From positions 9,342,286 through 9,406,285 of the forward strand of contig JALMQS010000061.1 of NCBI GenBank assembly GCA_024734495.1: 64,000 nt of DNA. The letters are read 5' to 3'. Positions 1 through 10,871 of the stretch are shown here, piece by piece (the stretch's first letter is position 1; every line of letters begins with the position of its first letter). The DNA is from Forficula auricularia. Lineage: Eukaryota; Arthropoda; Insecta; Dermaptera; Forficulidae. The notes under the pieces are model-generated. The model was not told the origin of the DNA, made no database searches, and was given only the letters and a program-made list of their open reading frames with translations. Both the position numbers and the translations under genes were made by a program.

Positions 1-442
1 CCGCCTATGTTAAATAAAAAATATTAGATTATAACTATAACTTAATTTTTTATAATATGTTTAAGTTTCTATCTATGCTTTGGAGAAATTTTTCAATCGC
101 ACATTAGCAGAGCAAAATTTTAATGAAAATAAAATTTTTGAAAATGTAAAATAATTCTCTTAGAGACATATGGAAAATTAAGATCTTGACACATTCTCTT
201 CAATTATTCTACTATTAGTTGATTACGAGGGGTGAACCGCGACCTAAAGTTGTGTACACCTATTTTCCCTTTCATTTCCAAGTAGAAGACAATAGATTAT
301 CTAATGAATTCCAAAGTAATTCCAAATAATTCCAAAAACGGTCTACACCTAATTTCAATCGCGGTTCACCCCTCGGTTGATTATATAAAGTTATAAAAAA
401 ATAAAAATTAGCTTTTTGAAACATGCAGGTTTCTTTTTTTGC
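1..442 (+). repeat. Dispersed repeat family A, copy 1 (interrupted)
   Basis: Matches 30777-31367 on the plus strand and 23863-24473 on the minus strand. The shared start is TTAAATAAAAAATATTAGA. This copy is cut by the window edge on the left, is split by a 150-bp MITE at 226-375, and loses similarity after about 442. No coding capacity is visible. The uninterrupted copy at 30.8 kb shows the empty MITE site. Class unknown. Confidence 0.75.
226..375. mobile_element. hAT-like MITE, CGAGGGG family, copy 1
   Basis: A 150-bp element with perfect 17-bp terminal inverted repeats CGAGGGGTGAACCGCGA. It is flanked by a perfect 8-bp target duplication GTTGATTA (218-225 and 376-383). The homologous repeat at 30.8 kb lacks the insert, which confirms insertion. 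Eight-base duplications are typical of hAT transposons. The interior is non-coding, with ATTCCAAAAT-like short repeats. Other copies are at 14355, 43166 and 44834. Confidence 0.9.
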
Positions 443-454
443 AATGATTTCGCT

Positions 455-620
455 AAAAATTGGTGTAATTAGTGTCTCATGAGCTATTAGTGGTATATAA
501 TTTTTAATCCGATTGAAATAAAGGAAGGGGGTGTAAATTAGTCATTTCGCAAAATAAATATTTTAATCGTTCATATCTCGTCTTTGGTAAGTCGCAGAGC
601 CTTGAAATTTGAAACATAAA
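455..620 (+). repeat. Dispersed repeat family B, copy 1
   Basis: The block with GATTGAAATAAAGGAAGG, followed by TCATATCTCGTCTTTGGTAAG, recurs at 1612-1694 plus 2011-2075. There a PLE fold-back splits it. Related sequence (GAAACTTAAGCT) is seen near 770 and 41760. Non-coding; class unknown. Confidence 0.6.
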
Positions 621-914
621 CTGTCTAGAGGCTACAAGAAGTACCACAAGATTTTGGCTAAAATAGAAGTACCGTTTACGTACTTAAGAAGAAGTTGATG
701 TTTACGCAGGTAAGAATGTAACCCCACTGTGTTTCGCAACCATAAGTCTCAGAGCTACGAAATTCGAAACTTAAGCTCGATATAGGCTAGAAGAGCTACA
801 GCAAGCTTTTGCTTGAAATCGGAACACCGGAAGTTGAATTGATTTTTAATATCCTGAATTTGATATGGAAAAGTCCGAATTAGAAGTTAAAAACCTATAT
901 ATCTATAAATATAA

Positions 915-1600
915 AATCCTTAGTATTCACTAAACACGACTAAATAATTAGTAGAAGTAAGTGAAAATCAAATGGTATTCACTAAACACGATTCGAATAA
1001 TTAGTGGAGGTAAGTGAAAACCAAATGGTGTGCACAAATCAATAGTCCAGTGGATATTGACTACGTCACTGCCTGAGAAACATGGTCTTCTTCCCTCTGC
1101 CATACCTCATTTTATACCCCTCAATGGTAATCTATTCTTAGTTTTCTTCCGAGAAATCCCTAATGAGCTCAGGGCAAAGTCTAATCTTTTGAGGTCATTA
1201 GACTTTTATCTTGAGCTCATTATCGATTTCTTGGAAGATAACTAAGAATAGATTACCATTGAGGGGTATAAAAGGAGGTATGGCAGAGGGAAGAAGACCG
1301 TGTTTCTCAGGCAGTGACGTAGTCAATATTCACTAAGGATATAGTGGACTAGTGAGTTGTGCACACATTTGACTCACTACCTCCACTAATTGTTTATCGT
1401 GTTTAGTGATACTCACTACTCAATTATTTAGTCGTGTTTAGTGAATACCATATGACTTTCACTTACTTCTACTAATTATTTAGTCGTGTTTAGTGAATAC
1501 CATATGACTTTCACTTACTTCTACTAATTATTTAGTCGTGTTTAGTGAATACCATATGACTTTCACTTACCTAACTAATTAAATTGGTGTACTTATCAAG
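915..1600. mobile_element. Inverted-repeat element with subterminal 52-bp repeats
   Basis: The centre (about 1027-1365) is a long palindrome: the arm with CTGCCTGAGAAACATGGTC is mirrored near 1295-1325. Both flanks hold 52-bp direct repeats containing TTTAGTGAATACCAT, about two on the left (from 924) and about four on the right. The 71-codon ORF at 1030-1245 lies across the palindrome and looks like a chance frame. Subterminal repeats are typical of transposase-binding ends, but the superfamily is not identifiable. Confidence 0.65.
1379..1600. repeat. 52-bp subterminal tandem repeat array
   Basis: GTCGTGTTTAGTGAATACC starts at 1431, 1483 and 1535, an exact 52-bp period, with a diverged unit before it. 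The same unit is reversed at 924 and 976 on the other side of the palindrome. Confidence 0.85.
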
Positions 1601-1787
1601 TGTCATGAGTTATTAATCGTGTATAGATTTTAATCTGATTGAAATAAAGGAAGGGGTGTAAATTAGGAGTGTCGTAAAATAAATATTTTAATCGAATTGA
1701 AAGTTTTTTTGCCAGAGGCGTAAATTTATATATTGAAGGAGACAATAAGAGTGTGTCTTCTGCTGGAATTATAAATTTTATTTATAA

Positions 1788-1836
1788 CGGGAACTATAAT
1801 TTCGAGGGCTTTGGCTTATTAATCAATCTATTACAA
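1788..1836 (-). ncRNA. Degenerate hammerhead-like motif in fold-back
   Basis: On the minus strand this matches the intact copy at 16755-16798: GCCAAAGCCCTCGAAA, followed by a TATAGTT-like end. The CTGATGA box is mutated (TTGATTA) and half of stem II is lost, so it should be inactive. Confidence 0.4.
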
Positions 1837-1904
1837 ATGATTCACAGGAATTAATAAATGAATTTATTATTATCATATATTAATTCCTGTGAATCAATTT
1901 GTAA

Positions 1905-1947
1905 TAGACTGATGAAGAGGGAAAAGCCCTCGGGGCTATGGTCTCGT
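1905..1947 (+). ncRNA. Mutated hammerhead-like motif in fold-back
   Basis: CTGATGA at 1909-1915 is intact and stem II is GAGGG/CCCTC-like. The GAAAC box reads GGGGC and the following TATA reads TATG, with GTC at 1941-1943. Loss of the GAAA box would abolish catalysis in a hammerhead. All four core changes are A to G relative to the copy at 16854-16898. Confidence 0.45.
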
Positions 1948-2075
1948 TATAAATAAAATTTATAATTCCAGCAAGAAACACTCACTCTTATTGTCTCCTT
2001 CAGCATCTTTAATCGTTCATATCTCGTCTTCGGTAAGTCGTAGAGCCTTGAAATTTGAAATTTAAGCTATTTAGA

Positions 2076-2479
2076 TGCACAAAGTTATTGAGCATCGCTC
2101 GGTGCTCCAGAAACTTTATATTATATGAGCTAGACGATTTCGGGGCCCCATTGCTGCCCTTTAGTATGCCCATGGTAAGCACAATTTCCAAAATATTCTT
2201 AGTAAACAAACAAGCAAGACAATCAAGGTAGTGATAGAGGCAATTAAAAAGCCCGACATGGGGAGAGAAATAGACAAGATAAGAAGAGGAACATGTTTGG
2301 ACAATCAGAAAAATGTACGTCAGAAGATATATAAATAAATAGATTTAAAATTTAAGGTACCGTATCAAAATTAGCAAAATTTCACACAAGACATGCATGT
2401 AAAACTAATCGTAATTTTGATTGGTAATATGGCAAGAAACGTATGCATGTTTTCTGGTTTATGTCGAGCTTGTCTCTAA
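2076..2479. other. Intergenic, nothing recognised
   Basis: AT-rich sequence without a convincing ORF, RNA motif or terminal repeat. The 66-codon minus-strand ORF (2009-2209) overlaps repeat B and is probably chance. Confidence 0.5.
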
Positions 2480-2725
2480 GTGAATATGCAATTTCGAAAA
2501 GGGCACATCTCTCATATTTTGACAAATACACTTTTTCATATAAATGTAATCTAAAAGGTTCCCTCCACCTACTATACTCGAAAAAGGCACAACTCTGGTA
2601 TTAATTTTACTGCCCCATAAACTCAAAAATAAATTTTACACTACTTTAGAAAATAATTAGTCTTTTCATTCTTGAACATTTTCAATTTTCAGACATGTGC
2701 CCTCTTCGAAATTGCATATTCAAGT
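2480..2725. repeat. Short inverted repeat
   Basis: GAATATGCAATTTCGAAAAG near 2482 is mirrored near 2700-2722 (CTTCGAAATTGCATATTC). A CTCGAAAAAGGCACAACTCT segment in the middle is related. It may be a small palindromic MITE; no target duplication was found. Confidence 0.45.
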
Positions 2726-3570
2726 ATAATGTATAAAAAAATATAGTTAATATAAATCAAGAAAAATCAAATAATGGAAAGAGAAATAGACAAAAGAAAA
2801 AAATAATTAAGTTTATATACTATATTTATTTATCAGCTGATGAGGGCCAGCAATATTTTCCTCATTAGGCAGCTTGGGTTTTTAAAAACACAAGAAAAGA
2901 TAAATTACTGCCATATTTGTAGATAAGGCACCTGGCTCTGTCGAAGGTAAATTTGAATTATACATATTTTTATTTGTGAATCTATGAATTGAAAATAATA
3001 GCTGAACACCTGCCTTTTTATCTATAAAATGCGGTAGTATTATAAAGTATACATAAAATCGAGAAAGTGACACAAATAAAGTAGAAGAAATTTACGAAGA
3101 GAGGGATAAAATAAAAATAAGATGATGTGGTCATGTATGCATAATTATTATACCACTATCCAAGCAGACCAATCTACGAAAGCACTATCAAATTATTAAT
3201 TTTATTAATATTTATTATAAACAGTTAAAAGCTTTTTTTACAATGATTTTAAGATATTCAATAATCTTTGTGAAAAGGGGGGTTCTGGGTGTCTTTGAAT
3301 CCTTTTGACTTAAGGGGCTGATGCAAAATAAGTAGATGGTTAAATAGGAAATTAGTTTTATTATCTAGATATACATTTTAAGTTAAATTGCTAAAATAGT
3401 GAAATGGTTCCTCTCTATATCCCCTCCAATTAACAGCAATATAAGGAAAGAGAACATGACAAGAGAATCAGTTCACTAGGGACTCTCTCAGACAACAACG
3501 ATAGACATTCTGTAAACTACAACGGATCGTTGCTAAACTTTATCCAAATTCATTTGAAATATTAATATGT
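2726..3570. other. Intergenic, nothing recognised
   Basis: Mostly AT-rich, including GGGGTTCTGGGTGTC near 3280. No supported gene or element end. Confidence 0.45.
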
Positions 3571-4116
3571 TCTAGAGTAAAGTACTTTAAAATATAATTT
3601 TACTAAAAACTTTATTTAACCTTTTTTGTGGTCCCCAAGGTACTTAATTAGGATATTAAATTTCATCAAAATTGGTTAAGTCATTTTCAAGATATTTAGA
3701 AAAAACTAAAAAAGTACTGAAATAAAGTACTAATGTTTGTGGACCGATATGTACCAAAAACTAATCAGCGCTTCATTTTGTTAAAAGAATGCTAGGTTTT
3801 TAATTTCATTTCAATCGGTGCAACGGTGTGGAAAAAATCGTGGGCCAAAAAAACGATAACATCCATCCATCCATCCATACATCCATCCATCCGCACGCAC
3901 TAAATGAAAAAATCGCACTTTTTGGCCTCTCGACGAGACCCCTTGTAATTTTTGGCAAAACCGTCACGTGCTAAAATTCAACCTAATTGAATACTACAAT
4001 TTGTGACTTTAATTGAGTCCATGGGTTCCGTAGTTTTTACCTGAGGACCCTTTGAAGCCACGCTTGCCCCGAGAGCGATTACAATACTTTACCCATGCTT
4101 TGCATTGGATAAAGTA
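3571..4116 (+). mobile_element. Helitron-like 3' block family H, copy 1
   Basis: A block of about 545 bp starting TCTAGAGTAAAGTACTTT. It contains a CCAT microsatellite (about 3860-3893) and ends with a hairpin, CTTTACCCATGC, short loop, GCATTGGATAAAG, then TAAAA. Copies lie at 10872-11206 (plus, truncated), 11259-11803 (minus) and 45485-45790 (plus, diverged). No coding sequence. A 3' stem-loop close to the end resembles Helitron/Helentron (DINE-type) elements. That class is an inference, since no CTRR terminus or A/T insertion site was shown. Confidence 0.55.
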
Positions 4117-4903
4117 AAAAACGGTTTAAAATATTTTGATAAATAATTGAGCGAAATCCGTGTTAAGTTATGAAAAATCCTTTTAGCGTGAACATCAGAA
4201 TAATGATTTTTTAATGAGATAGGTATAAAATAATTATTAAAAAAAACATTATAAAAGTAAAGGTTATTATACTTGTTTCAATTTCAATCAAAATCCAATC
4301 TCTTAAATATAAAAACAACTTAATAGGAAATTTTGTTATAATATTTTTATTGGTTTTTGAACTAGAGCGAAAGACGCAAGTAGAGCATTTAATAACTTGC
4401 CCACAAACACAGAGGCAATTTGATGAAATAATCAATATTTTTTTTAAAATGATATTTTAAAATTTTTAGAAAAAATTCAATTTTGAGAGATGACTTTGAA
4501 TCAATCTTAATATCATAGTCGTTTTGTCATTATATAGTATTTTTCATTATATAATTATTAAAAAAAAAAAATATCAAATTACATACAAAATGCATTTGAG
4601 GATTTCTTAAAGGTGTTCATTATCGAAATATTTCGGGCAATATTTGCTGGCTTGTTTATTTGATTATCTTATCGAATAGCTGGACTTTTCCATTTGCATT
4701 TCTCGCTTCATTTGATGTCCAGAAAGACTTGAAACAACATCGACCACCAAATGCGACCTACCAAAGGTAAACAACCCTTAATTCTTTCCAATCTACCCCC
4801 TATATTTTGTATAATATTCTTATATAAATATACATATCGCGTTCTTTTCAACTTCAACATGAAACAATTGTCAATTTATTCGAAAATTTTGGATTCTTTA
4901 TTG
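4117..4903. other. Intergenic, nothing recognised
   Basis: Very AT-rich; contains only short ORFs (60-77 codons) with biased, low-complexity translations. No element ends recognised. Confidence 0.5.
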
Positions 4904-5913
4904 CTGTGTTTTTCAACCTGGGGGTCGCGATGCCTCTATAAGGGGGTCGCGAAGCCTCAGTATAAAAACAAAACAAAAAAATAAAAAGTTTAAAAATATA
5001 TTTGAGGCATTCCACGCCAAATACGACGATTTGAAAATTTTTAATTTTTTTCATTTTTTGACATTTTTTAGTACCCACCAAAAAACTTTTCCTGCTAAAT
5101 TTTGAAATTTTTTTGATCACTGGTTTAAAAGATATCGAATTTCGATTTTTCGCTCATATCTTTTTCAAAAATGGTCCAAATTCATTTTTTTTGAAATCTT
5201 TGTTTTTTACATACTTTTTAGAAAAAAATATTAAAAAATTATTTAAAGTGTTTTTATATGCGATTTTTGAGTTTGAAAATTTTAATCTTGTTTTTGAAAC
5301 TGTATGTACTTTTCGATTTTTTGATAATTTTTTATTTTAAACTTCTATTCATTCTACAAATTTTAAGACTGGATTGATAGTGGTCCTATGATAATTACTA
5401 TTTTTTTCGATTTTTGAAAATTTCGAAAAAAAATTTATTCGCTATTAATCATTATTAAAACCACTTTTTAGTATTGAGTTCTCTTTTTTTTTAGATTATT
5501 TTGAATTAATTTTTATCGTTAACAGGTGTTTAAAATAAATAATTAGTATTTTAGTTTGTTGAAAGAAAACAAAAATCGAAAATCGAAAAAACAGTAATTA
5601 TCATAAGAACACTATTAACCCGGTCTTAAAATTTTTAGAATGAATAGAAGTTTAAAATAAAAAAATATCAAAAAAATCGAAGAGTTATACAGTTTCAAAA
5701 ATAAGTTTAAAATTTTCAAAGACTGAGTCGACTAAAACGAATCTAAGTAAAATATGTCTGTTATAGGTAATTAATTGTGCATTTAGCGTGCTAATAATTA
5801 TAAAAATTAATAAAAATGTTGTACGGATTTGGTATTTGCCAACATAATAAAATACAGGTTACAAACAGTGGGGGGTAGGGGGTCGTGTCATGAAAAAAAG
5901 TTGGAAAACACTG
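4904..5913. mobile_element. hAT-like non-autonomous element, 1.0 kb
   Basis: Left end CTGTGTTTTTCAACC and right end, read inward on the other strand, CAGTGTTTTCCAACTT form hAT-type termini. GGGGGTCGCGATGCC near the left and AGGGGGTCGTGTCATG near the right extend the inverted repeat. Flanks CTTTATTG and CTTTGTGT are a degraded 8-bp duplication (5/8). It carries no transposase. An inner inverted repeat (5271-5422 with 5569-5720) occupies the centre. Confidence 0.6.
5271..5720. repeat. Inverted repeat inside hAT-like element
   Basis: Arms of about 150 bp: TTTAAACTTCTATTCATTCT on the left is mirrored by AGAATGAATAGAAGTTTAAA near 5637. The two are separated by about 145 bp of AT-rich loop. It could be a separate palindromic MITE nested in the hAT element or part of its own structure. 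Confidence 0.6.
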
Positions 5914-8409
5914 CTTTGTGTATTATAATAAGAAATAAATACAATTTTTTTTTTAATAAAACAAGCATAAAACGTTTCTTGAATTTAAAGAAATCTAAAA
6001 AGCGGAAATAAAATAAGATATTTTTGAAAATCTTAACGTTTTATGCTCTAATAAAAGCTATTTTAATGATGTAAACTTTTTTTTTAATTTATTTTTTATA
6101 AATAAATAAGTATAATACCTAACTGGTATCAAAACTTTTATTTCGACATTATTTAATTTATATTTGTTTCGTAAAAATGTTATTATCTAATATAGGTATA
6201 TTTAGTATACACACTACATTATTACATATGCACGGTATGTTGACTTGTTGACTGATATTTCGACATCGTGTTTAATAAATTTAATAAATTTTAATAAAAA
6301 TGGTTGCAGCTTTGTTATCCGTCTATCGTACTTTATGCATTTTTTTTTTATAATATTTTTAATATGTATAATATGATATTTCAGTTTTGGTGTACCTATT
6401 TTGGGAGTAATCTTTTACTGAAATAATAATAATAAAAAAAGACTTTATTTTGTATCATTTTCAAAATTGCAGCGCTTTAATATTTTTAATGTCGAATTAC
6501 TGTGTCGGTAAAAAAAAAAAAATACAAAAAAGTACAAATTTTGGTTTTTTAGTGGAATCGTAAAAAATAGGTAGGTATTAAATCTGGACACAATATTCTA
6601 TTCATTATCAAATTTATAGTATTATGATCTGTATATATAAAATCCTTGGTGCGTATGCGTATGCTGTGAATATGGTTTTGATACGTTCAGTGGTTTAGGC
6701 GGGGACATATTTCATAGTTATTTTATTTTTTTGAAAAAATGTTTTTAATTCAAAATTAAAATTTACATAATTATTTTTTTATTATTTTACAATTATTTGA
6801 CCATCGAGCAATATAAATACTCCCTACGCATGTCCATATTTACAACAATGTTCTTTTAAATTTCTCATCTATCTATCTTGAAATACCTTCATTTTACATA
6901 ATATCAGTATTGGGGGTTTTGCCTAAATTTTGGCCTTTCTAGGGGTATTTAGCATCACTCTTAGGAAGAAAAAAAATTTCTATTGGCGACAACGAAACCC
7001 CAAAATATATACAAATTTATATATCTTTAAATTAGAGTTTTATTAAATTAAATATATTTATTTAAAATACAGTTAAACAAAATTGTATTTCAAACAAACT
7101 TTTGGCCGTCTAGAGACGCCGCCCGCCATGACCACCCGCCCAGTGGGCCAAGCTGCAGAAAGTATGTCGAAGGCTTGTTATTTATAAAAAACACAAAAAA
7201 ACGAAACCTTTTCAGACATATATTTAAATCTATGAACATTTTTTTTTTTTTTGGCTGGAGAACTAAGCCCATAGAGTCACGCAATTAATGATACAATAAT
7301 TCAACGTGAAAAAGTGAAAACTATATGTCTAAATTATAGCTCAATTTTACAGCTATTAAAATGGGCAGTAACATTTTTTCTTAAAATGATTCAAGGAAAA
7401 TGCTGGCAAAATATTGGTCATCATTTAATATACACCCTGTACATTAACATCCATTTTTGAATTGTGTCTATGTTACATTGCATAAAAAGCAGAATGAACC
7501 AAACTGTATTTCTATTTGATTGCTTGATTAAATGCCAGAGGGGTTGAATCTCTTTGAATTTACAACCACTAAAAATCCTTTTATGGTTGAAGATAGTGTT
7601 GCCAAGCAATAAAGATTATTAGTGGGATAAAGTAGAAAAAGAAAACAAAAATAATAAAGAAATGTTCAAGATAGATGCTAATGAGAATGCTAATCGATTT
7701 CTATCGAGACGTTATTAAAACAACGCCTGGTTTTTCCTTAAGATCGATACTTCAAGAGGCTAAATTATAATATCTATCGCCATTAAAAATGATCGAATCA
7801 GTGTGCAATAAAGATTTCTTAATCTGAATAGAATTAATTCATTTCTTAAGTTTAGTATTCATAAAAATATTCACCGATTATGGGCGACCAGAAAGAGATC
7901 TCCCTGTAATCTCTATTCAAAGAATAATATAATTTCTACAAAAATTTGAATGTTTTATTTTTGAATAATAGATGAAATTTTTTTCAAAAATTTTAAAGAA
8001 CAACTCCGGGCTTCATATTGCCTATATTTTAATCAAATAAGTAGATGAATAAGGTCCTCATTCATCTACAATGAATAAGAACCTGAAATGCGTATTTCAT
8101 CATCAGAGAATAAATGATTTATTTTATTTTTTTAAAGTGGCCCAAGTCCAATTTTGAAAAAATATGTTCATGTCAGTTTTACTTAGACATAGATGTCTTC
8201 TTTTCATTTTATAAAATCACAGGCAATAGAGTACAATATCCTCATGAATTTGTCAAAACATATAGATACACATATTTAAATATAGGTATTTATAAAATTA
8301 TAAATACGCAATTATCTCAAAATAACAAAAAATGGACTTAGGACACTTTCAAAATTAACGACTTAAATATATTTTAACAGTTCTCTATAAATTGATATAA
8401 TTATAAAAT
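5914..8409. other. Intergenic, nothing firm recognised
   Basis: AT-rich. A small GC-rich patch (about 7100-7160, CGTCTAGAGACGCCGCCCGC) gives part of a 64-codon minus ORF with no recognisable domain. A short hairpin TAGATGAATAAGG...CATTCATCTA lies at about 8042-8069. TATATATAAAATCCTTGG at about 6632 also occurs in part near 905, but no element could be delimited. Confidence 0.45.
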
Positions 8410-8514
8410 TTATTTTGAAAAGGTTTTCTTTCCGAAGGTAGTAGAGTTGATGATTTTTAAGAGGAAATACATGAAGGTGTCCTCAGTTTGATACAAAATA
8501 TGTATATGTATATA
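8410..8514 (-). repeat. PLE tail fragment
   Basis: The minus-strand reading gives a diverged version of the PLE tail TGCATCAAGCAGAGGACAAC, then CAACTCTGCTACT-like sequence. Better copies are at 35405, 39820 and 30422. It directly abuts the TA-flanked DNA transposon, which inserted into its TATATA run. Confidence 0.55.
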
Positions 8515-9616
8515 TACCGGGTGAGTTTTTTATCTTGAGATAGTCTTATAACTCAAAAACAGTGCTGCATTATATGAAAAAAAGTTTCAAATAAAAGTTT
8601 GTTTATATCACGGGGGAAACTAAACTTCGCTATTGTTTATCTACCTAGAACAAGCTTTCAAGGGTATTTCAAGATCTATTTTAAATAGAAACCTATATTT
8701 TTCTTTACATGGCTAAATTTACAAAAAAAAAAAACTGAACAACTTTAATAAGAACTATTTTTTTATACGACAACAAATAAACAAAATATTAAATCAATTA
8801 GATCTCCAAAAAATCCAAATAACATTTATTTTTAACAATTATTCAACTTAATTATCAAATAATAATGATAAAACATTTAGTTATTAAATAAATAATTTTA
8901 TAATTTTCCGACTATGCTCAGTGACATTCCAGAGTGTATCGGAAGCCTTTTGGATGAATTCCAGTTCCAATTTCCTTATTTTTTTTAACAGATTTAAATA
9001 ACGATGAAATGAAGCTTATGAGGGTGTTTTCCTATAAGGAAAACGCTCGGCATCCATTTCAATGGCAGTCCCATAACACTTCTTTCATATTCACCATAAA
9101 TTGAGGCCATTTCAATTCTGTCTTTAAAAGAAATACTCCATTTTTATTATAGTAATACAATATAACTATCTACTGGATTGACACGAGAAATAAACTTTTT
9201 TAAACTCAAGAATTTTAAGTAGTTCAATTATGTAGAAAATCTGTGTATAATGATGTTTTAATATCATTATAAACACTTATTTTTATTGTTGTGACTTTTC
9301 AATTTAATAATTATTTATTTAATAATTAATTATTTAATCATTATTATTTGATAATCAAGTTAAATAATTGTTAAGATTTTTTTTGAGATCATATTGTTAC
9401 ATGTATTTTGTTTATTTGATGTATATATAAAAAATAGTTCTTATGAAAGTTGTTCAGTTTTTGTTGTAGAATAAGATGACGTAAAGAAAAATATAGGATA
9501 CTATTTAAAAAACAGAACTTGACCTTGAAATATCCTTGAAAGCTTGTTCTACGCCGACAAACAATAGCTTAGTCTAGTTTTCCTCTCGATATAAACAAAC
9601 TTTTATTTGAAATTTT

Positions 9617-9829
9617 AGGTTAAAAATAAAATAAAATGAGAGAGTCTTCTGTTTTTTAAATAAAATAATTTTTACTTATTTCTAGAGACTATAGTTTCGA
9701 AGGCATTGCCTTCATCATCAGTCTATCACAAATATTTCAAATTAGTTACAAATTAAGATTTATACATAGAAAATTTTGAAAAATATATAATGTCTTTTTC
9801 TTCATGTTTCCTCTTGGGAGATTAGAATA
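9617..9829 (-). mobile_element. PLE terminal fragment inserted in family C
   Basis: A 213-bp insert flanked by a long near-perfect duplication TTTTATTTGAAAYTTTT (9601-9616 and 9830-9846). The uninterrupted homologue near 33870-33895 lacks it. It contains AGAGTCTTCTG, as in other PLE tails, and an intact hammerhead-like core on the minus strand. Long variable target duplications fit target-primed PLE insertion. Confidence 0.75.
9680..9727 (-). ncRNA. Hammerhead-ribozyme-like motif (PLE type)
   Basis: Minus strand: CTGATGA (9721-9715), stem II GAAGGC/GCCTTC with loop AAT, GAAAC, TATA, and the cleavage triplet GTC (9689-9687). TAGA before and TCTA after form a short stem I. One extra T sits between CTGATGA and stem II, as in the sibling copies. 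PLE retroelements are known to carry minimal type I hammerheads with tiny stem III; catalytic activity here is untested. Confidence 0.65.
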
Positions 9830-9871
9830 TTTTATTTGAAACTTTTTTCCATATAATGCACTGTTTTGTGA

Positions 9872-10092
9872 TTAGGTCGTCATCAACTTCAACTGGACGA
9901 CCAGAGCGTTTTTCATCTTTGAGTGAAAAATCACCAGAACGAAATTTGGCAAACCAATTTTGACACTGCCGTTCTTTAAAGGCTTCGTCGCCATAAACAG
10001 CACATAACTTTTTGTGAGCTTGCGATGCGTTTTTAACTTTGCGGAAATAAAAAAAGCAAAATATGACGAAAATGTTCCTTTTGATTTTCCAT
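9872..10092 (-). pseudogene. mariner transposase N-terminal fragment
   Basis: The minus strand encodes the N-terminal helix-turn-helix of a mariner transposase (HTH_48 type): ASQAHKKLCAVYGDEAF, then QCQNWFAKFRSGDFSLKDEK and SGRPVEVDDDLI. The likely original ATG is at 10092 (MENQKEHF). One extra T in the T-run near 10048-10054 shifts the frame. The sequence stops after about 65 residues, where it joins family C transposon sequence, so the DD34D catalytic domain is absent. Non-functional. Confidence 0.85.
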
Positions 10093-10270
10093 TTTTCAAC
10101 GAACGCCAAACGAAAACTACACAACCGATCAAAAAACTTTTTTTACTGATTGACAGCTGAATTGCCAACTATCAAATAACAAAATGTGTTTTACATTTGG
10201 ACTACGCCAGCAAACCTAAAAATTCAACTGAAGCCATCTATGAGTGAAATCCGCAATTACTTAGTTGCCA
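10093..10270 (-). mobile_element. mariner 5' non-coding end (approximate)
   Basis: Sequence upstream of the transposase start, with GCCATCTATGAGTGAAAT and TTGCCAACT, is the expected position of the mariner 5' untranslated region and terminal repeat. The partner terminal repeat is lost, so the boundary could not be fixed. Confidence 0.4.
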
Positions 10271-10871
10271 AACTTATATTTATTTGTGTTTTTACTCGTG
10301 TTGAGAAATTCACTAAAATTTAGTTCACAATTATTTTTTCCGAGGAAGCACTTAATAATTTTTTCCAAAAAACCGGACAAAATGACAACTGACCTGGACA
10401 CCTGAACCATACTTGTAATAATTGTTGAATTTGATTTGTTTTATTGTCTTTAATTAGTTTAAATTTTTTACATATACCTACAATGTATTTACTTATTTCT
10501 TTGCAAATAAATAGTCTATTCTATTTTAAAAAACCAGGACAAACCTAGTCGTATGCTAAGCCTATATAAGAAATCAGTGTTGTTCACATAGGCAGAAGGA
10601 AATAATCTGAGCTACAGCCGGCTGTCAGGTCAGACTGTGTAAAAGATTATATGAACGTAACTTTATTTGAAATCGCAATGAATTAATCTAACTTGAATTT
10701 CATTTAATATTCACCTTTCTATTATAAAACTAATTTATATAAGAAAATGATACTTTTTCTAGTTCTCAAAGTAAATTTTTTTGTTTTTTATTGTCATAGG
10801 ATTAGGTAATTTTTATTTTTAAATAGTAATTATACCATCAAATTTATACAAATTCAAAGTGGAAGAACATA
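10271..10871. other. Intergenic, nothing recognised
   Basis: No supported feature. Contains a GC-richer patch, CTACAGCCGGCTGTCAGG, near 10612. Confidence 0.5.

Larger units (their letters stand above)
1695..2007. mobile_element. Fold-back element from two inverted PLE ends, copy 1
   Basis: A 313-bp palindrome flanked by an 8-bp duplication TTTAATCG (1687-1694 and 2008-2015). It interrupts dispersed repeat B. Arms start with TTGAAGGAGACAATAAGAG and carry a hammerhead-like core in each orientation, with a CATATATTAATTCC loop. The tail GCCAGAGGCGTAAATTT is a diverged PLE tail. The same structure recurs at 16652-16944 with a different target duplication, so this is a mobile unit. Confidence 0.75.
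8517..9875. mobile_element. TA-flanked DNA transposon family C, copy 1 (broken)
   Basis: Begins CCGGGTGAGTTTTTTATC after TA at 8515-8516 and runs collinear with the complete copy at 32473-33947. The right terminal repeat is missing: similarity stops near 9875, where mariner sequence begins. A PLE fragment (9617-9829) is inserted near the right end. No transposase is encoded. The TA duplication and inverted repeats suggest Tc1/mariner-type mobilisation, which is an inference. Confidence 0.75.

Noticed and set aside
6510..6650. Shared repeat with 63400-63530
   Set aside because: Only about 25 bases match well, too little to define an element.
7090..7284. 64-codon minus ORF over a GC-rich patch (PLGGWSWRAASLDG)
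   Set aside because: No recognised domain and flanked by low-complexity sequence; probably part of an old repeat.
9872..10168. 98-codon minus ORF in the mariner region (alternative frame)
   Set aside because: The true transposase signature is in the other minus frames; this one is a shadow.
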